A stretch of 64,000 bases of DNA. It comes from Thamnaconus septentrionalis. Lineage: Eukaryota > Chordata > Actinopteri > Tetraodontiformes > Monacanthidae. Both the position numbers and the translations under genes were made by a program. The notes below the pieces were generated by a model, which was not told the origin of the DNA, ran no database searches, and saw nothing but the letters and a program-made list of their open reading frames with translations. Of the stretch, positions 24,484-36,437 are shown piece after piece. Each line of letters starts with the position of its first letter. The first letter of the stretch is position 1. The stretch is from NCBI GenBank assembly GCA_009823395.1, contig CM020510.1, positions 1,377,273-1,441,272 of the forward strand. The letters run 5' to 3'.

Positions 24484-24995
24484 GGGCTGTGCGCCCCTAA
24501 AATGGAGGGGGAGGAGGCTGACTGCGCTCATTAGCAATGCAAATTCCTGCTTTTGAGAGAGAGGGGGTGAGGGGGGGCACCTGCTGTCCCAAGCATGCGC
24601 GTGCACGGCTGGATGACTGGCTCCCTCCTCCTCCTCCTCCTCCACCACCTTCTCCTCATGTGCCTCGTGAACACGCGCAACCCCCTCCCCCAAGCCGCTC
24701 GCAAGAATTATGCTTCGTGTCCGCGAACGCGCGGGGGCGCGCACCTAGAAGGAGGGAGCTTTGACGGCTGGAAGGAAGACGAGCCGGAGCGTCTTTTAAA
24801 ACCGCGTGCGTGCGTGCGTGCGCGCGTGCGAGCGAGGCATCGTTCTTTTCTTTAAGCATGACAAAGAGGGTGAGAACAGAGGGAGGCGGAGTTGCTGGAT
24901 TGGTCACGTGGCGACAGTGAGTGAGGAAGAGGAGAGGAGCGTTGCAGTTTGTCCTCATTCAAACAGTGAAGTGAAGATTGGAAGTCCTCCTGAGC

Positions 24996-25080
24996 CAGGC
25001 GTGGGCAAACTACGGCCCGGGGGGCCATATGCGGCCGGTTGAGCTGTTTAATCCGGCCCACCTAAACTTGAAGAAATGAT
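24996..25080 (+). mobile_element. hAT-like MITE terminal fragment
   Basis: AGGCGTGGGCAAACTACGGC, CCGGGGGGCCATATGCGGCC and ATCCGGCCCACC match the terminal segment of hAT/Charlie-type MITEs. Related fragments in reverse orientation lie at 19960 and 49095. Confidence 0.6.
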
Positions 25081-25158
25081 ATTAACAGTCAGTCATCAAG
25101 CAGCTGCATCTCCTCCATGGTTGCAGTGTTTTCAGAGACATTTCAATAAAGAGCTCAA

Positions 25159-25577
25159 CACCCTGGTGGTTCTAGATGGTTCTAAGAGGTTCTAAGAGCT
25201 AAACATCCTGGTGGTTCTAGATGGTTCTAGGAGGTTCTAAGAGCTAAACCCCCTGGTTGTTCTAGAAGGTTCTAAGAGCTAAACACCATGGTTGGCCTGG
25301 ATGGTTCTAGGAGGTTCTAAGAGCTAAACACCATGGTGGTTCTGGATGGTTCTAGGAGGTTCTAAGAGCTAAACCCCCTGGTGGTTCTAGAAGGTTCTAA
25401 GAGCTCAACACCCTGGTGGTTCTAGGAGGTTCTAAGAGCTAAACATCCTGGTGGTTCTAGATGGTTCTAGGAGGTTCTAAGAGCTAAACCCCTGGTGGTT
25501 CTAGAAGGTTCTAAGAGCTAAACACCATGGTGGTTCTAGATGGGTCTAGGAGGTTCTAAGCTAAACTCCCTGGTGGG
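25159..25577. repeat. Minisatellite, units of about 43 and 62 bp
   Basis: About eight imperfect units of GGTGGTTCTAGATGGTTCTA followed by GGAGGTTCTAAGAGCTAAAC and ACCCT. Some units lack the ATGGTTCTAGG segment, so two length classes alternate. Confidence 0.93.
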
Positions 25578-28500
25578 GCTTCAAAGACACTGACTTGGTT
25601 GCAACTTTGCTTCATTTTCCATTGACATTACAGCAACATTCTCTGTTTTCTCCATAATATCCCTGGATAGATTGTTTCCTCCTATGAGGTGGCTCACCAC
25701 AACACTCCATCCATCTGCTGCTGCTGCCCAAACTACCACCAGTGTAATAACAACTCCCCAAAAGGACAGAAACAATCATTCTTGGATTGCTCTTTAAATC
25801 TTTACATTATGAATGCGGCATTTTGCAGAGTTTGGCCGCTGGCCCATGTGACGCGTCTCGTGGTGGGTTTGTGTACAGCGGCGGCCAATCGGGGAGGAAA
25901 TCACGCCAAATTCATCGACTGTGTCAAAGACCATCTGGTGAGGACGCTTCTCTTCATCTGTTGAGGCTCGTTGCCCAAGCGGAGGATTCGCTGGCTCATC
26001 GCTGTCGTCACACAGGAAAAAATAGTTTGTGTGAAATCTCCCCCCTATTGCTCACGAGAACGCCACTGGCTGTCGTAGCACCGTCTGAATCCTGAGTGAA
26101 CATTGGCTTTCACTATACGGTCCGCTCAACGTATCCCACAATGCATCGCCAAAGGCAGCGTTCCACCGACGGCGACTAACCCTGCTCATGTATCCCATGC
26201 TGCATTGCGCTCATGCCGACCCAAAGGTAGAGACGGTGAGAGGAGCGCGGCGGCTCTTTTTGTTTTGAAAGTGGGAAGATGCTTAGTTTAGTACGTAGTT
26301 GACGTGCAGATATATGCGCAAATGTATCGATCTATCTGTGATGTTATTTATGACCATCTGCTGACACAAGGCTTTCATAAAGCGACCCAGCATTAACGGT
26401 CGCTCATAGAAAACTTTCAGCTGTGTCCGAAAGTTTTTTTAATTTTAATTTGGCTTCTGCGCTATTTAGTTGGCGACTTTGAACTCCGTATACTGGGAGC
26501 ATCAAACAGTGTAGTTAGCTACATAGAACTCTGTATTTAGGGAGTTGGGAACAATGTAGTTGGCTACACTGAACTCCCTGTACAGGGAAAGGGAATCAGA
26601 TCTTCAAACGGTCCAACGTTAGAAGAGTAAAAACAGAAATTGAAAAAGAAATGATGCAGAGTGAAACGAGGTGAATGTTTATATGGAGGAACAAATGTTG
26701 GATGGAGGAAAGGTGGGGAAGTGTGAAGAGTTCTCAGGATTCTGATTGGAATACCAGGTGATGGCAGGACAGAGGTCAGCGTCAGGAGGACTTGGGTGGG
26801 GGGTCCGAGACCTCAGATCCTCGGAGGGGGAAGGAAAAAGATGGGAAAGTGGGTTGTGCAGCTCTGTGTAGCTGCCGTGCCGACGAGGAGGGGGAGGGCC
26901 GGCAGCCAGCTCCAACCATGTGTCGGCGTCGGCTGAGCGTTAAAAATCAGATGAGGGAAAATGGTCGAGCGGACATCGGAACATGGCAGCCGGCACGGAG
27001 AGACGAGAGACAGCGGCGTTCAGCTCCTCCTCCTCCTCCTCCGTCATGTGGATGTCATGAGGAGGGGGCTTTCTTTTTTCTGGGCGGTGAAATTCCTGGC
27101 GTTTGACCGTCGGACTGTTTCCGCAACACTGACGAGCGAGCCAGCGCTCGGACTAATGATGTTACATTTACTCTCTGGAGCAAACAGTCCCAAAGTCTGT
27201 CTCCGCAGTCGCTGCTAAGTCAAAATCTGTGACTGTCTAGTTGTAAATAGTCGCGACGTGTCGGCTCAGGAAAGTCTGGAGGCCAACCACAGGTTCAGTG
27301 TCACTAGAAAGCCGCTTCACCCACAACTGGGACTGTAGTTCGCGGGTCATGACACGTGCGGGGTTTATCGTAGCGACAAGTCTGATGCTCGGGCTAACAG
27401 CAGCCCTGCTGCGTTGTAGGATTGTCGTGTTTCACAAAGTCAGAGACGTTAATGCTAACGATTTAACTGCTTAACTGGGTAAATAATTGTGTGTTTAGTC
27501 AATCTGTTGTAGTGAGACGCACGTCTTGCTTTCGTGTGTTTTTACGAGGGAGTTGAGTTTGCTTGTGTTGTCATTGTGTTACTCAACATTTAACAGTGTT
27601 TTTATTCCTTATTACCAGCATTCTTTGACCTTATTTTTAAAAAGAGGAAATGATTTTTGCCAAAGCACCTGACATACAACACTACAGGGAAGAGTCAGAG
27701 TGTGTTTGTCTATCTTATTGGTCCATTTTAATCACTGTTTGGTTGATTGATCTTTATTTTTGCCACGGTGAGATTTTGGTGAATTGGCAGTGAAGTGGAA
27801 ACCTGTTCAACTCCTGTGCATCACAGCGACTCTATGATGAGCTGATGACACTCTGATATCTTACCAAGACTTTTGACATAACTGGGAAACACTGACGTGG
27901 ACACGAAGCAAAGCATGATTTAGAAACAAAGGAGTGGCCTAGTGATGAAGAAGAGGGTGAAACTGTGTCTCAACCCCTGTGGAAATGTTGAAATGAAATT
28001 TGACTTTTACTTTGCTTGTGTACAAATCATTACCACACAGAGAAAATACATTTGGGATTGAATCTGTTGGACTGTTGGATTCACAGATTTTACAGAATTT
28101 TGCTCAAATTCACTGATTCCAGATTCTCATTGACGGATTTGATCATTTTGACAACTACGGCCGATATCCGCTTTATATTTGGTTACATGTAGCTGACAGG
28201 CGGGACATACCGTGATGATGTCACCATGACGGTGTCACCTTGACACACAGAGTATGTCCTTTTTTCTCTGAGTCACGTACGGATTCATCAAAATCATCAC
28301 CAACTGACGACGTGTCGATGATCCGAGCCGCGTCACGCTGCCGTGTTTTCAACATTTACTCTATTTTCTTTAGCAATCGACTGGTTGAACCGAGCGTGGA
28401 AGAGTCTAGACTGCAGCACAGCGGATGTGAAGAGATTATTTAACCAGAAAATAAATAAATAAATAAAAAAAACTTGGCTGGAAAGAATTAGGAGATAACG

Positions 28501-28600
28501 TCAAATCAGCATTAAGCGACGCAGAGCGATAAGGGCGCCCGTGGATAAAATATTTAGCTGGCTTTTCCAAATCAGCCTCTTTTTTTCCCCCTCTGTGCGC
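25578..28600. other. Non-coding stretch
   Basis: No exon recognised. An imperfect repeat of about 45 bp (GAACTCCGTA...GTAGTTAGCTACAT and variants) occurs two to three times at 26466-26595. Confidence 0.4.
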
Positions 28601-31479
28601 TGCATGTGTGTGTGTGCGTGCGTGCGTCCCCGCAAAAATCGTAACCGGCATGCCTGTGAAAAACAGGGTCAGGCCGGAGAGAGAGAGAGAGAGAGAGAGA
28701 AGAGAAAGAGGGAGCGAGCACATGATGGGCAGATAAAGGCTTGTCTGTGTCTGAGGGAGAAGAGAGCGAGGAGGATGAGAGGAGGAGGGGGGAGGGGAGC
28801 GAGGAGGAGGAGGTGGGGGGAGGAAGGCAGGCAGGCAGCGCGATGAAGGGGCCTCTCTGTTAAAGGGAGGGTGCTGCGGCTCCATTGAAATCTCCCATGG
28901 CGAACAGAAACAAGGCATTGAGTCTGAGTCGGCCTCGCCATCGGCCACAATGGCCTCTTATAATGATGCCACTCTGGGTCGGCAGGAGGAGAAATAAAGT
29001 GCAGAATGCTCCTTTAAACCGGGGTTGTTGGGTGGAATGCATACAGTGTGTGTGTGTGTGTGTGGGGGGGGGGGGTGTTCCGGGTTGCTGCTAGGAACAA
29101 GAGGCAGTGGAGTTTTGGGGCAGTGAAGCATCCAGGAAGCTTAAGAGCCATTAAAATGTTGCATTCCTGCAAAGCATCGTTCGTTAGGCCTCCTTTGTGT
29201 GTGTGTTTGTAAGTGATTAAAGACCTGACTTTAAATCTGATAATCTCTTAAAATGTACACATATAGCGCCGTATTGTTTGTTCGGTCTGCAGCTGACTTT
29301 TATTAGTGTGGAATGCAAAAAAAAAAAAAAATGTGTGTGGTTTTTTTTTGTGTAAAGATAAAAGAAGCTCGACAAAGACTGGAGCAAAAGTTGACACAGT
29401 ACATTTATCAGTACTGCAAAGGTAAATTCCTGCTAACAGTCTAAACATTCTTCAGTGAGATATCCAATGAGAAAGTATGTCTTGGATGTGAGGGTTAATT
29501 GTCAGGGTTTTTTTTTTTTTTTTTGCCTGTAAATTGCCACCTTAAAAAAAATTTGCATAATTGCTGGAATGTGTTTTTCCAGTTTCACATGATCTCCAAG
29601 CTGGCAGATTTCCTGGAATGCAGCGTTTTCACTCGGGGTTCGTTTTTGTGGGGCGCTACGCTACGCTACTTAAGGCTCGTGCGTGAAGCATGTGAGACCA
29701 GGAAGAACAGGAAGTGATGCAAATGTGCGAGGCGAGGCAGGCAGTGTGTTGTCGAGCTCATTGAGTTGCACAGAGCCTCAGTCTAATATTACTGCTGCAG
29801 ATTATGCATGCACTTCAAGTGTGTTTAATTTCTGCAAGCGCAGTCGTCGAATAATGTAAGACGAAGAGGAATTCAGTCAGAATTCGGAGTGCAGAACGGC
29901 ACTTTGTACTCAGCTTTGTGTCGTGTGTACACAGCACACACACAACAAAGGAGTTTGGAATTTTCCAGGCGTTTGTGTCTGTAGATGACCTGTTTGCTTT
30001 CCAGGTGAACATGGGATTCGCAATCTCCGCATTACTCGTCCTGATCTTTTATGAAAAGGTCAGACTATGGACTGTTGAATGCAGACAAAAAGCAAATCCG
30101 CCAACACCAAGCCAGCGGTGTTGGACCTGGAGATGTGGAGCTGTGAGGTATGGAGGTCTCTTGTGACCCCACAGGCCATGTTGGAGGTTGTTGGACATCT
30201 TGGGTTTGCAGAAGTTAGAAATAGGGGAGAATGTAGGGCATGAAAGAGTTTTTGACGGTGTAATTTGTGTTAAAATGACAGCATGGCGGTTGATTCTTGG
30301 TGTTTCTGTCTGGTTTTCAAAATTTGAGATTTTGGTGGAAACTAACTCACCAAAAAAAAACTGCCATTTATAGCATCAAAAATATCATTCTTGTCTTTTG
30401 ATGGAAAATAAGAGGTTTTGCCTGTGGATTCATCTTGATCCTCTGTGTATAGAGAACATTTTAAGAGTCTGAGTTACTATACTGTACTTCTATACTCAAG
30501 AACACTGTCAACTCAACAAAGTTTCTTATGGATTTAATTGATATTCCTTGCTGAAGTACTTGTGGGGATTTACTTTTGCATGAAACATTGCTTGCTTCCC
30601 ACACCGACCATTTCCATCTTTATACCTTCTGCTATTAAAGGGTATTGATGGCTGTTTGTTCTGTTAATTGTCCAGTGGGTCATGGATGAACGAGGAGCCC
30701 AGCAGGGTGTAAAATGCCGTTGGCAATGCATTTTTTTTTTTTTTTTATCTCAAAAGAACAAAGATCTGAGTGGCTTTTGGGTGAACCCAACCCTTTTTTT
30801 TTTGTTTCGCCAATTACTTCAGAGGTAGCGATGTTCACTCTGCTGTAAACCCCCTGTGGAGGTCTCTCCCTGGTCTGAATGACAGCCTTTGTTGCATTGT
30901 CCATAAAATGAAAGTAGATTTAAATGCCAACGACAAAGGACAATGTCCTCCTTGTCACCCTGAAGAAAAATCAGCACGCCCCAGGTTTACAGCTCCTACC
31001 AAAGTCCAGTGCAGTCGGTCGGTGGAAGTTTGCCTCAGCATTTCTGGCTTTCCATAAAGCCATGTGACGGTCCGCCTGATCGACTAGCTGTGCCGTGACG
31101 CAAAGTTCCTTGAGAGTTCATGAAAGACCACAAGAGAGGCTCCATTCATGCAAAAAGATAGTGTTGGTATGTAGGCTGTCTGGTCCAAGTTCAGTGGTGC
31201 TACGATCAATCTCCAAGAGGTTCACCGCCCTGGGAGATCAATTCTACTCGATGCCTCACCAGCACAGACGGCAAGGGACGGAAATCCGTGATCCGTTTGA
31301 CTGGCGGTGAATTATCGAGTCCTGATTGATGCGCCGGCGATGCGCTTGTCTTGAACCACGCAGTTTGTCTTCGTGTTCGTCCTCCACGTCGTGTATTTTT
31401 ACGCTTTCTGACAAAAAGGTCCGGTTGCGGTGTTTTGAGGTGAGAATGCACCAGCTCACAGGTACATATCAGGGTCATA
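28601..31479. other. Non-coding stretch with short simple repeats
   Basis: GA run at 28677-28700, TG at 29047-29062 then a G run, A13 near 29318 and T runs near 29505 and 30729. No exon recognised. Confidence 0.4.
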
Positions 31480-31680
31480 AGAGTATCTTGAATAGTACTA
31501 GGTGGTAGAAGGGTTGAGTTAGGGCAACTCAACCCTTCTACCTCAAGATGACCTGGATGGATGACTGAGAACCTTCACAGACAAGTTGAATACTACAAGT
31601 CCACAGTAACATACTATTGACGTAGCAGTATCTTGAATAGTACCTGCTCACTGTTCCATACCAGACATGTAACAGTATCT
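31480..31680. repeat. AGTATCTTGA repeats flanking a 17-bp perfect hairpin
   Basis: AGTATCTTGAATAGTAC occurs at about 31484 and 31628, with a third partial copy (AGTATCTTGACC) at about 31672. Between them GGTAGAAGGGTTGAGTT (31504-31520), loop AGGGC, and its exact complement (31526-31542) form an inverted repeat. No matching transposon is recognised. Confidence 0.8.
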
Positions 31681-33835
31681 TGACCACCGTTGTGACGAAG
31701 GTGTCTTGGTGTTTTGTTGGTCTGAAACAGTTTGTTGGCCTATGAAAGGGTGCACGGGTAGAATGCGTCGTTTCGCAGTCACGTGGAAGTGGGAAGTATC
31801 TCGGTCATCTGGACGTGTTCTACTGAGCCAGTCTGCTCTGAACTCGTTGACTCCTCGTTGACTCCTCAGCCACCGCTGCAGCGACAGACTCACGACGGGA
31901 GGGTCCGGCCGTTGCGAGCGGCTCCCCGTCTTGTGTTTACCACGGCGGCTGGTTCACATGTTAACCTGTGTGAGAGCTTTTGCGTGCTGCCTCTCCTGAT
32001 CTCTTTGATGGATTTAACAGGCTTAAATCAAGTGTCATGTAATTTGAAACGTTATTGCTCCCTGCGGGGAAATCCTCTTTTCTCTTTACCCTCTGCTGTC
32101 AGAGGTGAAGAGTTCGTACGTCAAGGTCAGATGCAGAGCGGCGCTATGGGGCTCCGGGGGGGTTTAAGGTTCTGCTCGAGGACACTTTGGAGAGGAGGTT
32201 GGTTGCAAGGGCTCACTTTCAGTAATGTTACATCATAGCGTCGCACTGCCAAAATACCAGAGGAACAATCTGCGATTGAAATAGTAAACAAACAGGAAAG
32301 CCTCGCTAAAGATAGGACTCCCAAAAGAGGTCCTAAATCACTTCTGTTGGCTGAAGAGGGGACCGGGGCCGTCTTGTACCGAATGACTGATTAAAAACTT
32401 ACTTAAGTCAAGGTCACGATATGATTGTGAAAAACTCTGCTGTGTCTTGGTGCTCAAGGTCACGTTTTTTTTTTTTTTTTAATAACTACATTTGAAGGAG
32501 AATTTCCCAGCTGGAGGTAGATATCAGATAGAAGCAAGCAAGTCTGGTGACGTTTAAATACAGTTAGGTTAGTTTAGCAGTTACCTTTCCCGAAGTTTAA
32601 GAAATATCAATGTCCGGAAAAATACATTTGAATGTATATATACAATAATAACCAAGTACATGATTTGATTTAGTAAGAACATAGGGTGTCGTTTGCCAGG
32701 AGAATGTATTTCACCTCAGTGCATAGTGTTTCATGTAATATTCTAGCATACAACATACACAGATATATGTTCATATTTCACATGATGTGCACATCATTTC
32801 TTAATGTATCCAAGTTAATTAGCATGCTAACATGCTAATTAACAAATGTTCATTTTTGCATAAATTGAATAAACCACATAGGAGAGTAACTTGGCCCATT
32901 CCACATATTGGATTTGAAAATTCAACTTGCTGCAACCGTTGCAAACTCAGCCTGATATCATTTGCTTATCAGAACATTACATTGCAGACTAGTTACAGAG
33001 AAATGTGGCAGCCTTATTAATATATTTTTTTTTAATTTTTGTGTTTGTGTGTTTTTAGAAATCAAAATGATTTCCTTTCGAATCCTGCCAAAATTCAAAG
33101 CCGTGTCTCACGCGCCTTCTTCCCCCGAGTGATGATGAATAAACCGCTGCGCTTCTGCGTCGTTCCTTCTCCGAGGAAGTTGAAAATAAATGGACGCTCG
33201 CAGCGCCGCACATGAAAGCCTTTCCAGAGAGGGCCCTCCCCAGCTTGGCTCCTCGTACAAAAACTATGACAGCGGGGATAATTAGAGAATTGTATTTTTG
33301 AAAATATAGGTCTGCATGGTAATGAGGGCACAAGGCAGAAGTTGTGCTGGAAGCTGCAAGAAGAGGGGAGGGGGGGGGGGAGCAGTAAGGCAGTCATTGA
33401 GAATAGAAATACTACTGCAGACCACACACGCACTGGGAAGCCTCCGCAGGTTGTGATATACTTACTGTATGTGGATACAGAGTAACAGATTGCAGACCTA
33501 CAGGATCACAGCTTACACCCATTTCCGTACGTTTGGCTCCATTTCCTGGCAAATTAGAACAGAAAATTCAACAAAAAGAAAAAAAAATAATTTCAGGCGT
33601 CAACTTGCTTGTTTGTTCAGGAAGGTTTTTCACTCTCTGTGTTTTGCCAGTGCAGACCAAACAACATCTAGAGCCGTGACTCCAAGGTAAGACTCAGCCA
33701 GAGGTTGTTCCATGGCTCCTGGGACAAAAACAAGAGTTTCCTCCTGGCTGTAAGATTGTTTAAATGGACACAAAATTCCATGTTGAATGTGTTTACGTTA
33801 CAAATCACAAGCTTAAAATCATATTTCAATCCTTT
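31681..33835. other. Non-coding stretch
   Basis: No exon recognised; T runs at 32466-32480 and 33025, and a G run at 33370. Confidence 0.4.
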
Positions 33836-34107
33836 TTCTATCACTGCTTATCCTGCACTCAGGGTCGTGGGTGGGCTGGCACCCTTCCCGGCTACTTTTG
33901 GGCAAAGGCAGGGTTACACCCATGGACGAGTTAGCAGCTCATCAACGGACCCACACAAAGAGACAAACAACAACTCTTCACACTCAAAGATGCTAAGTCA
34001 CCTTGCGTATCGCAGTCTGGGTAGAGAACCTGTGCATACACAGAAAGACCACGCGGCTGTACACAGATAAGCCTTGGCTGGGAGTCAAACCCACGACCTT
34101 CTCGCTC
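33836..34107 (+). mobile_element. Dispersed teleost repeat (SINE/LINE-tail type)
   Basis: It begins TATCACTGCTTATCCTGCAC then TCAGGGTCGTGGGTGGGCTG and ends GGGAGTCAAACCCACGACCT. This is the common fish repeat whose complement ends '...gcaggataagcggtatagaaaatggatgg'. Copies or fragments also lie at 16288-16790 and, inverted, at 43896-44075. Confidence 0.6.
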
Positions 34108-35016
34108 ATGTTTATCTAGATGCTCTTTTCACATTATAGACACGAGGAACAAGTGTTTTTGGATGCCAGCGCCAGGGCAAGGGTTCAATTTCAGTTGGAC
34201 TACGTGTAAATATTTGGTCTGCAGGTCTTCAGCCTGGTGGCAGATCCATAAAGCGGCAGAATTGGGGTGAAAATGTGGGGTTGTTGGTCAACCAGGATGA
34301 AGTCCACGGTTTCCAATTTTACGTTTGGCCGTGATGATGATTTTACAGACTTGGTTGTTTCCTCTTGAAGCATGCAAACAGGTTTAGTACATTTATGTCT
34401 ACACTCTTGGCATACCTCATTCGACGAAACGAAATATAAATGGAAAAATATCAAAAAAGTGGTGTATGATAAACGTAAAGAGTTGTGAGAGCAGGGATGA
34501 GAAGGGACGACAGAGTTGTGTGTTGTCCTGTGAGCTGAATCCACTTTAAATTGGCTGCTCTCCGAGCGCTGGATTAGACCTGGGTTTAATACCTTTACAC
34601 TAAAAGGCCTGCGCGTTCCCTACCAGGGCAATCTGCTGCAGAAACACACCAGCCTCTAATCCACAACAGCAGCAGCAGCAGCAGTCGCAGTAGTGGCGGC
34701 AACAACAACAACAACAACAACAGATCACACACTACGACACGCTCATTCACCCACCGTCAGCGTCGCACAGCCCCGTTTGTTATGGTGGAGTTCAGAGAAG
34801 TGAATCAGCCGTGGGTTGATGAGTTGATCCGAGATATGAAGGGCGATGCTCGTTCAATTTTGAGGACCAAAAAAACAATACAGCTGGATTAATAAGTTGT
34901 TATTGTGTTAGGTGTGTGTGTGAACTGATTTTTATCTCAAAAGTACAATGATTTTGTACCAACTTGGAGAAAAATCCTCAATTTGCATCCAGCCAGTTTT
35001 CCTCCACATGGCTACC

Positions 35017-35019
<3 letters not shown>
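34108..35019. other. Non-coding stretch with short CAG and CAA runs
   Basis: CAGCAG runs near 34668-34685 and CAA runs near 34701-34722. No exon recognised. Confidence 0.4.

Positions 35020-35049
<30 letters not shown>
35020..35049. repeat. (CA)14 microsatellite
   Basis: 30 bp of CA. Confidence 0.93.
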
Positions 35050-35051
<2 letters not shown>

Positions 35052-36058
35052 TTCTCCCACAATTCACAGCTGCATTCACTGCTCCATTATATAAGTGACT
35101 AGACAGAGAGCAATGTTCAGTGGCAGTATGTAGTCATCGAAAGCAGGAATACAGACGACAGAAAGTAAATTATCAGTTTTTCATGTGTATTCGTGTCGGC
35201 ACTATTGCTATTTTATACGATCATTCCATACAGCATTCAGCTTCAGTTGCTGCACTCCCATCAGGCACTAATGTCTGATGACAAGCTTAGGTATTCTTTT
35301 CTATTTCTAGACAACTTAAGAGGATCCTATGAGACCTTACTGTCTTGCTTGTGTTTGGAATATTCTGACGGTTTGACAGTTAATGTCCGGCAGTGTCCAC
35401 CTGGCCGCCTTGACGATGCCACTGCCCTATTATGTAAACATGCTCCTCAAAAACTCACTTGAAAAGATCAAGAGAGCAGTGGTGAGAAACGCACGGCTTC
35501 TCTGGTGTTTTGCCCGTCTGCCTGCTCGTCATAGATTTTTTTTTTATTGCCTTAATTTGATTGGATGGCAGGAGGGACAAAAAGGACTGCAGGCAAAAGT
35601 ATAATCACCCTGTTATCAGATATCTGGTCGATTCACATTGAAAACATTTTACCTCACTCCTGGCAAGTTGAGTTGAAAAATATGGGACTTTTTTTGGCCC
35701 AGAAGCCAGAAAATAAGGATTAGAAAAGGAGATAGGACTGCATTTAAAACAGCTGATCACAAAACATGTTTATCCCGACCAATGCGGCTGCAGAACAGAA
35801 ACAGATACAAGCTGCCGCTCCGAGGTGCAGAGGCAACAGCGCAGAACAGTTTGTCAGGTGTCATTATACAGACGGCTGAGGCTTGTGAGGTTCAATCCTC
35901 ACATCTTCACTCATGTAAAACACTGTCAGTCTGTCAGAGAGAAGGTTATCTCCAAGCTCTTCCCAGCAGATGCTCGTGACATGTACACAATTTGGCGGAC
36001 AGTTTGGCCCTGTGACACGCAAGTGATGTAATTGCTGTGATCATCTGTGCCCAGAGAC
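35050..36058. other. Non-coding stretch
   Basis: No exon recognised. Confidence 0.4.
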
Positions 36059-36218
36059 TAGATCTGGTCCTAGTTCTGGTCCTAGATCTGTCCCTAGATC
36101 TGTTCCTAGATCTGGTCCTAGATCTGATCCTTCTGGTCCTAGATCTGGTCCTAGATCTGGTCCTAGAGCTGTTCCTAGATCTGTTCCTAGATCTGGTCCT
36201 AGATCTGGTCCTGACTGA
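36059..36218. repeat. 12-bp minisatellite, about 13 copies
   Basis: Unit TCCTAGATCTGG with T/G substitutions and one short deletion near 36130. The tract is open in several frames because 12 is a multiple of three; the resulting Leu/Val/Asp repeat is not a supported protein. Confidence 0.92.
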
Positions 36219-36374
36219 CTTGAGTATTTGACCATTGCTGGTGTTTATTTTGACTGCTTTGGGTTTTTTGGATTTCTTGTTGTGCTTGTTTTACGTTAAG
36301 CTCTGCCTTTCGTTAAGTTTGCCTTTGCTTGTCCAAAGGCAAACCTTGTGGTAAACCTTGCTTGGAGAGAGTAG

Positions 36375-36376
<2 letters not shown>

Positions 36377-36434
<58 letters not shown>
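36377..36434. repeat. (TG)28 microsatellite
   Basis: 58 bp of TG. Confidence 0.96.

Positions 36435-36437
<3 letters not shown>

Larger units (their letters stand above)
21650..24900. promoter_or_regulatory. CpG-rich block, candidate CpG-island promoter
   Basis: CpG density is far above the rest of the window: for example, 21985-22090 (CGCGACGATCGCC and GCGAGCGCGCGCGCG), 22640-22730 and 23585-23760. CATGGCGGCG at 23667 and CAGCCATTTT at 23627 resemble YY1 sites. A consensus CArG box lies at 24474. It is broken by long microsatellites. No exon with a clear donor was identified. As the only strong CpG block upstream of the plus-strand gene at 44 kb, it may hold that gene's promoter and a non-coding first exon, with a 5' intron of about 20 kb. 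That link is inference. Confidence 0.45.

Noticed and set aside
25159..25577. CRISPR-like direct repeat array
   Set aside because: The units are contiguous and lack unique spacers, and this is vertebrate nuclear DNA.
28885..29094. Possible coding or ultraconserved segment near 28.9-29.0 kb
   Set aside because: The sequence looks of moderate complexity, but no splice sites or protein family support it, and conservation cannot be judged from one genome.
36037..36235. Leu-Val-Asp repeat protein at 36 kb
   Set aside because: A 12-bp minisatellite reads open in several frames on both strands; no gene context.
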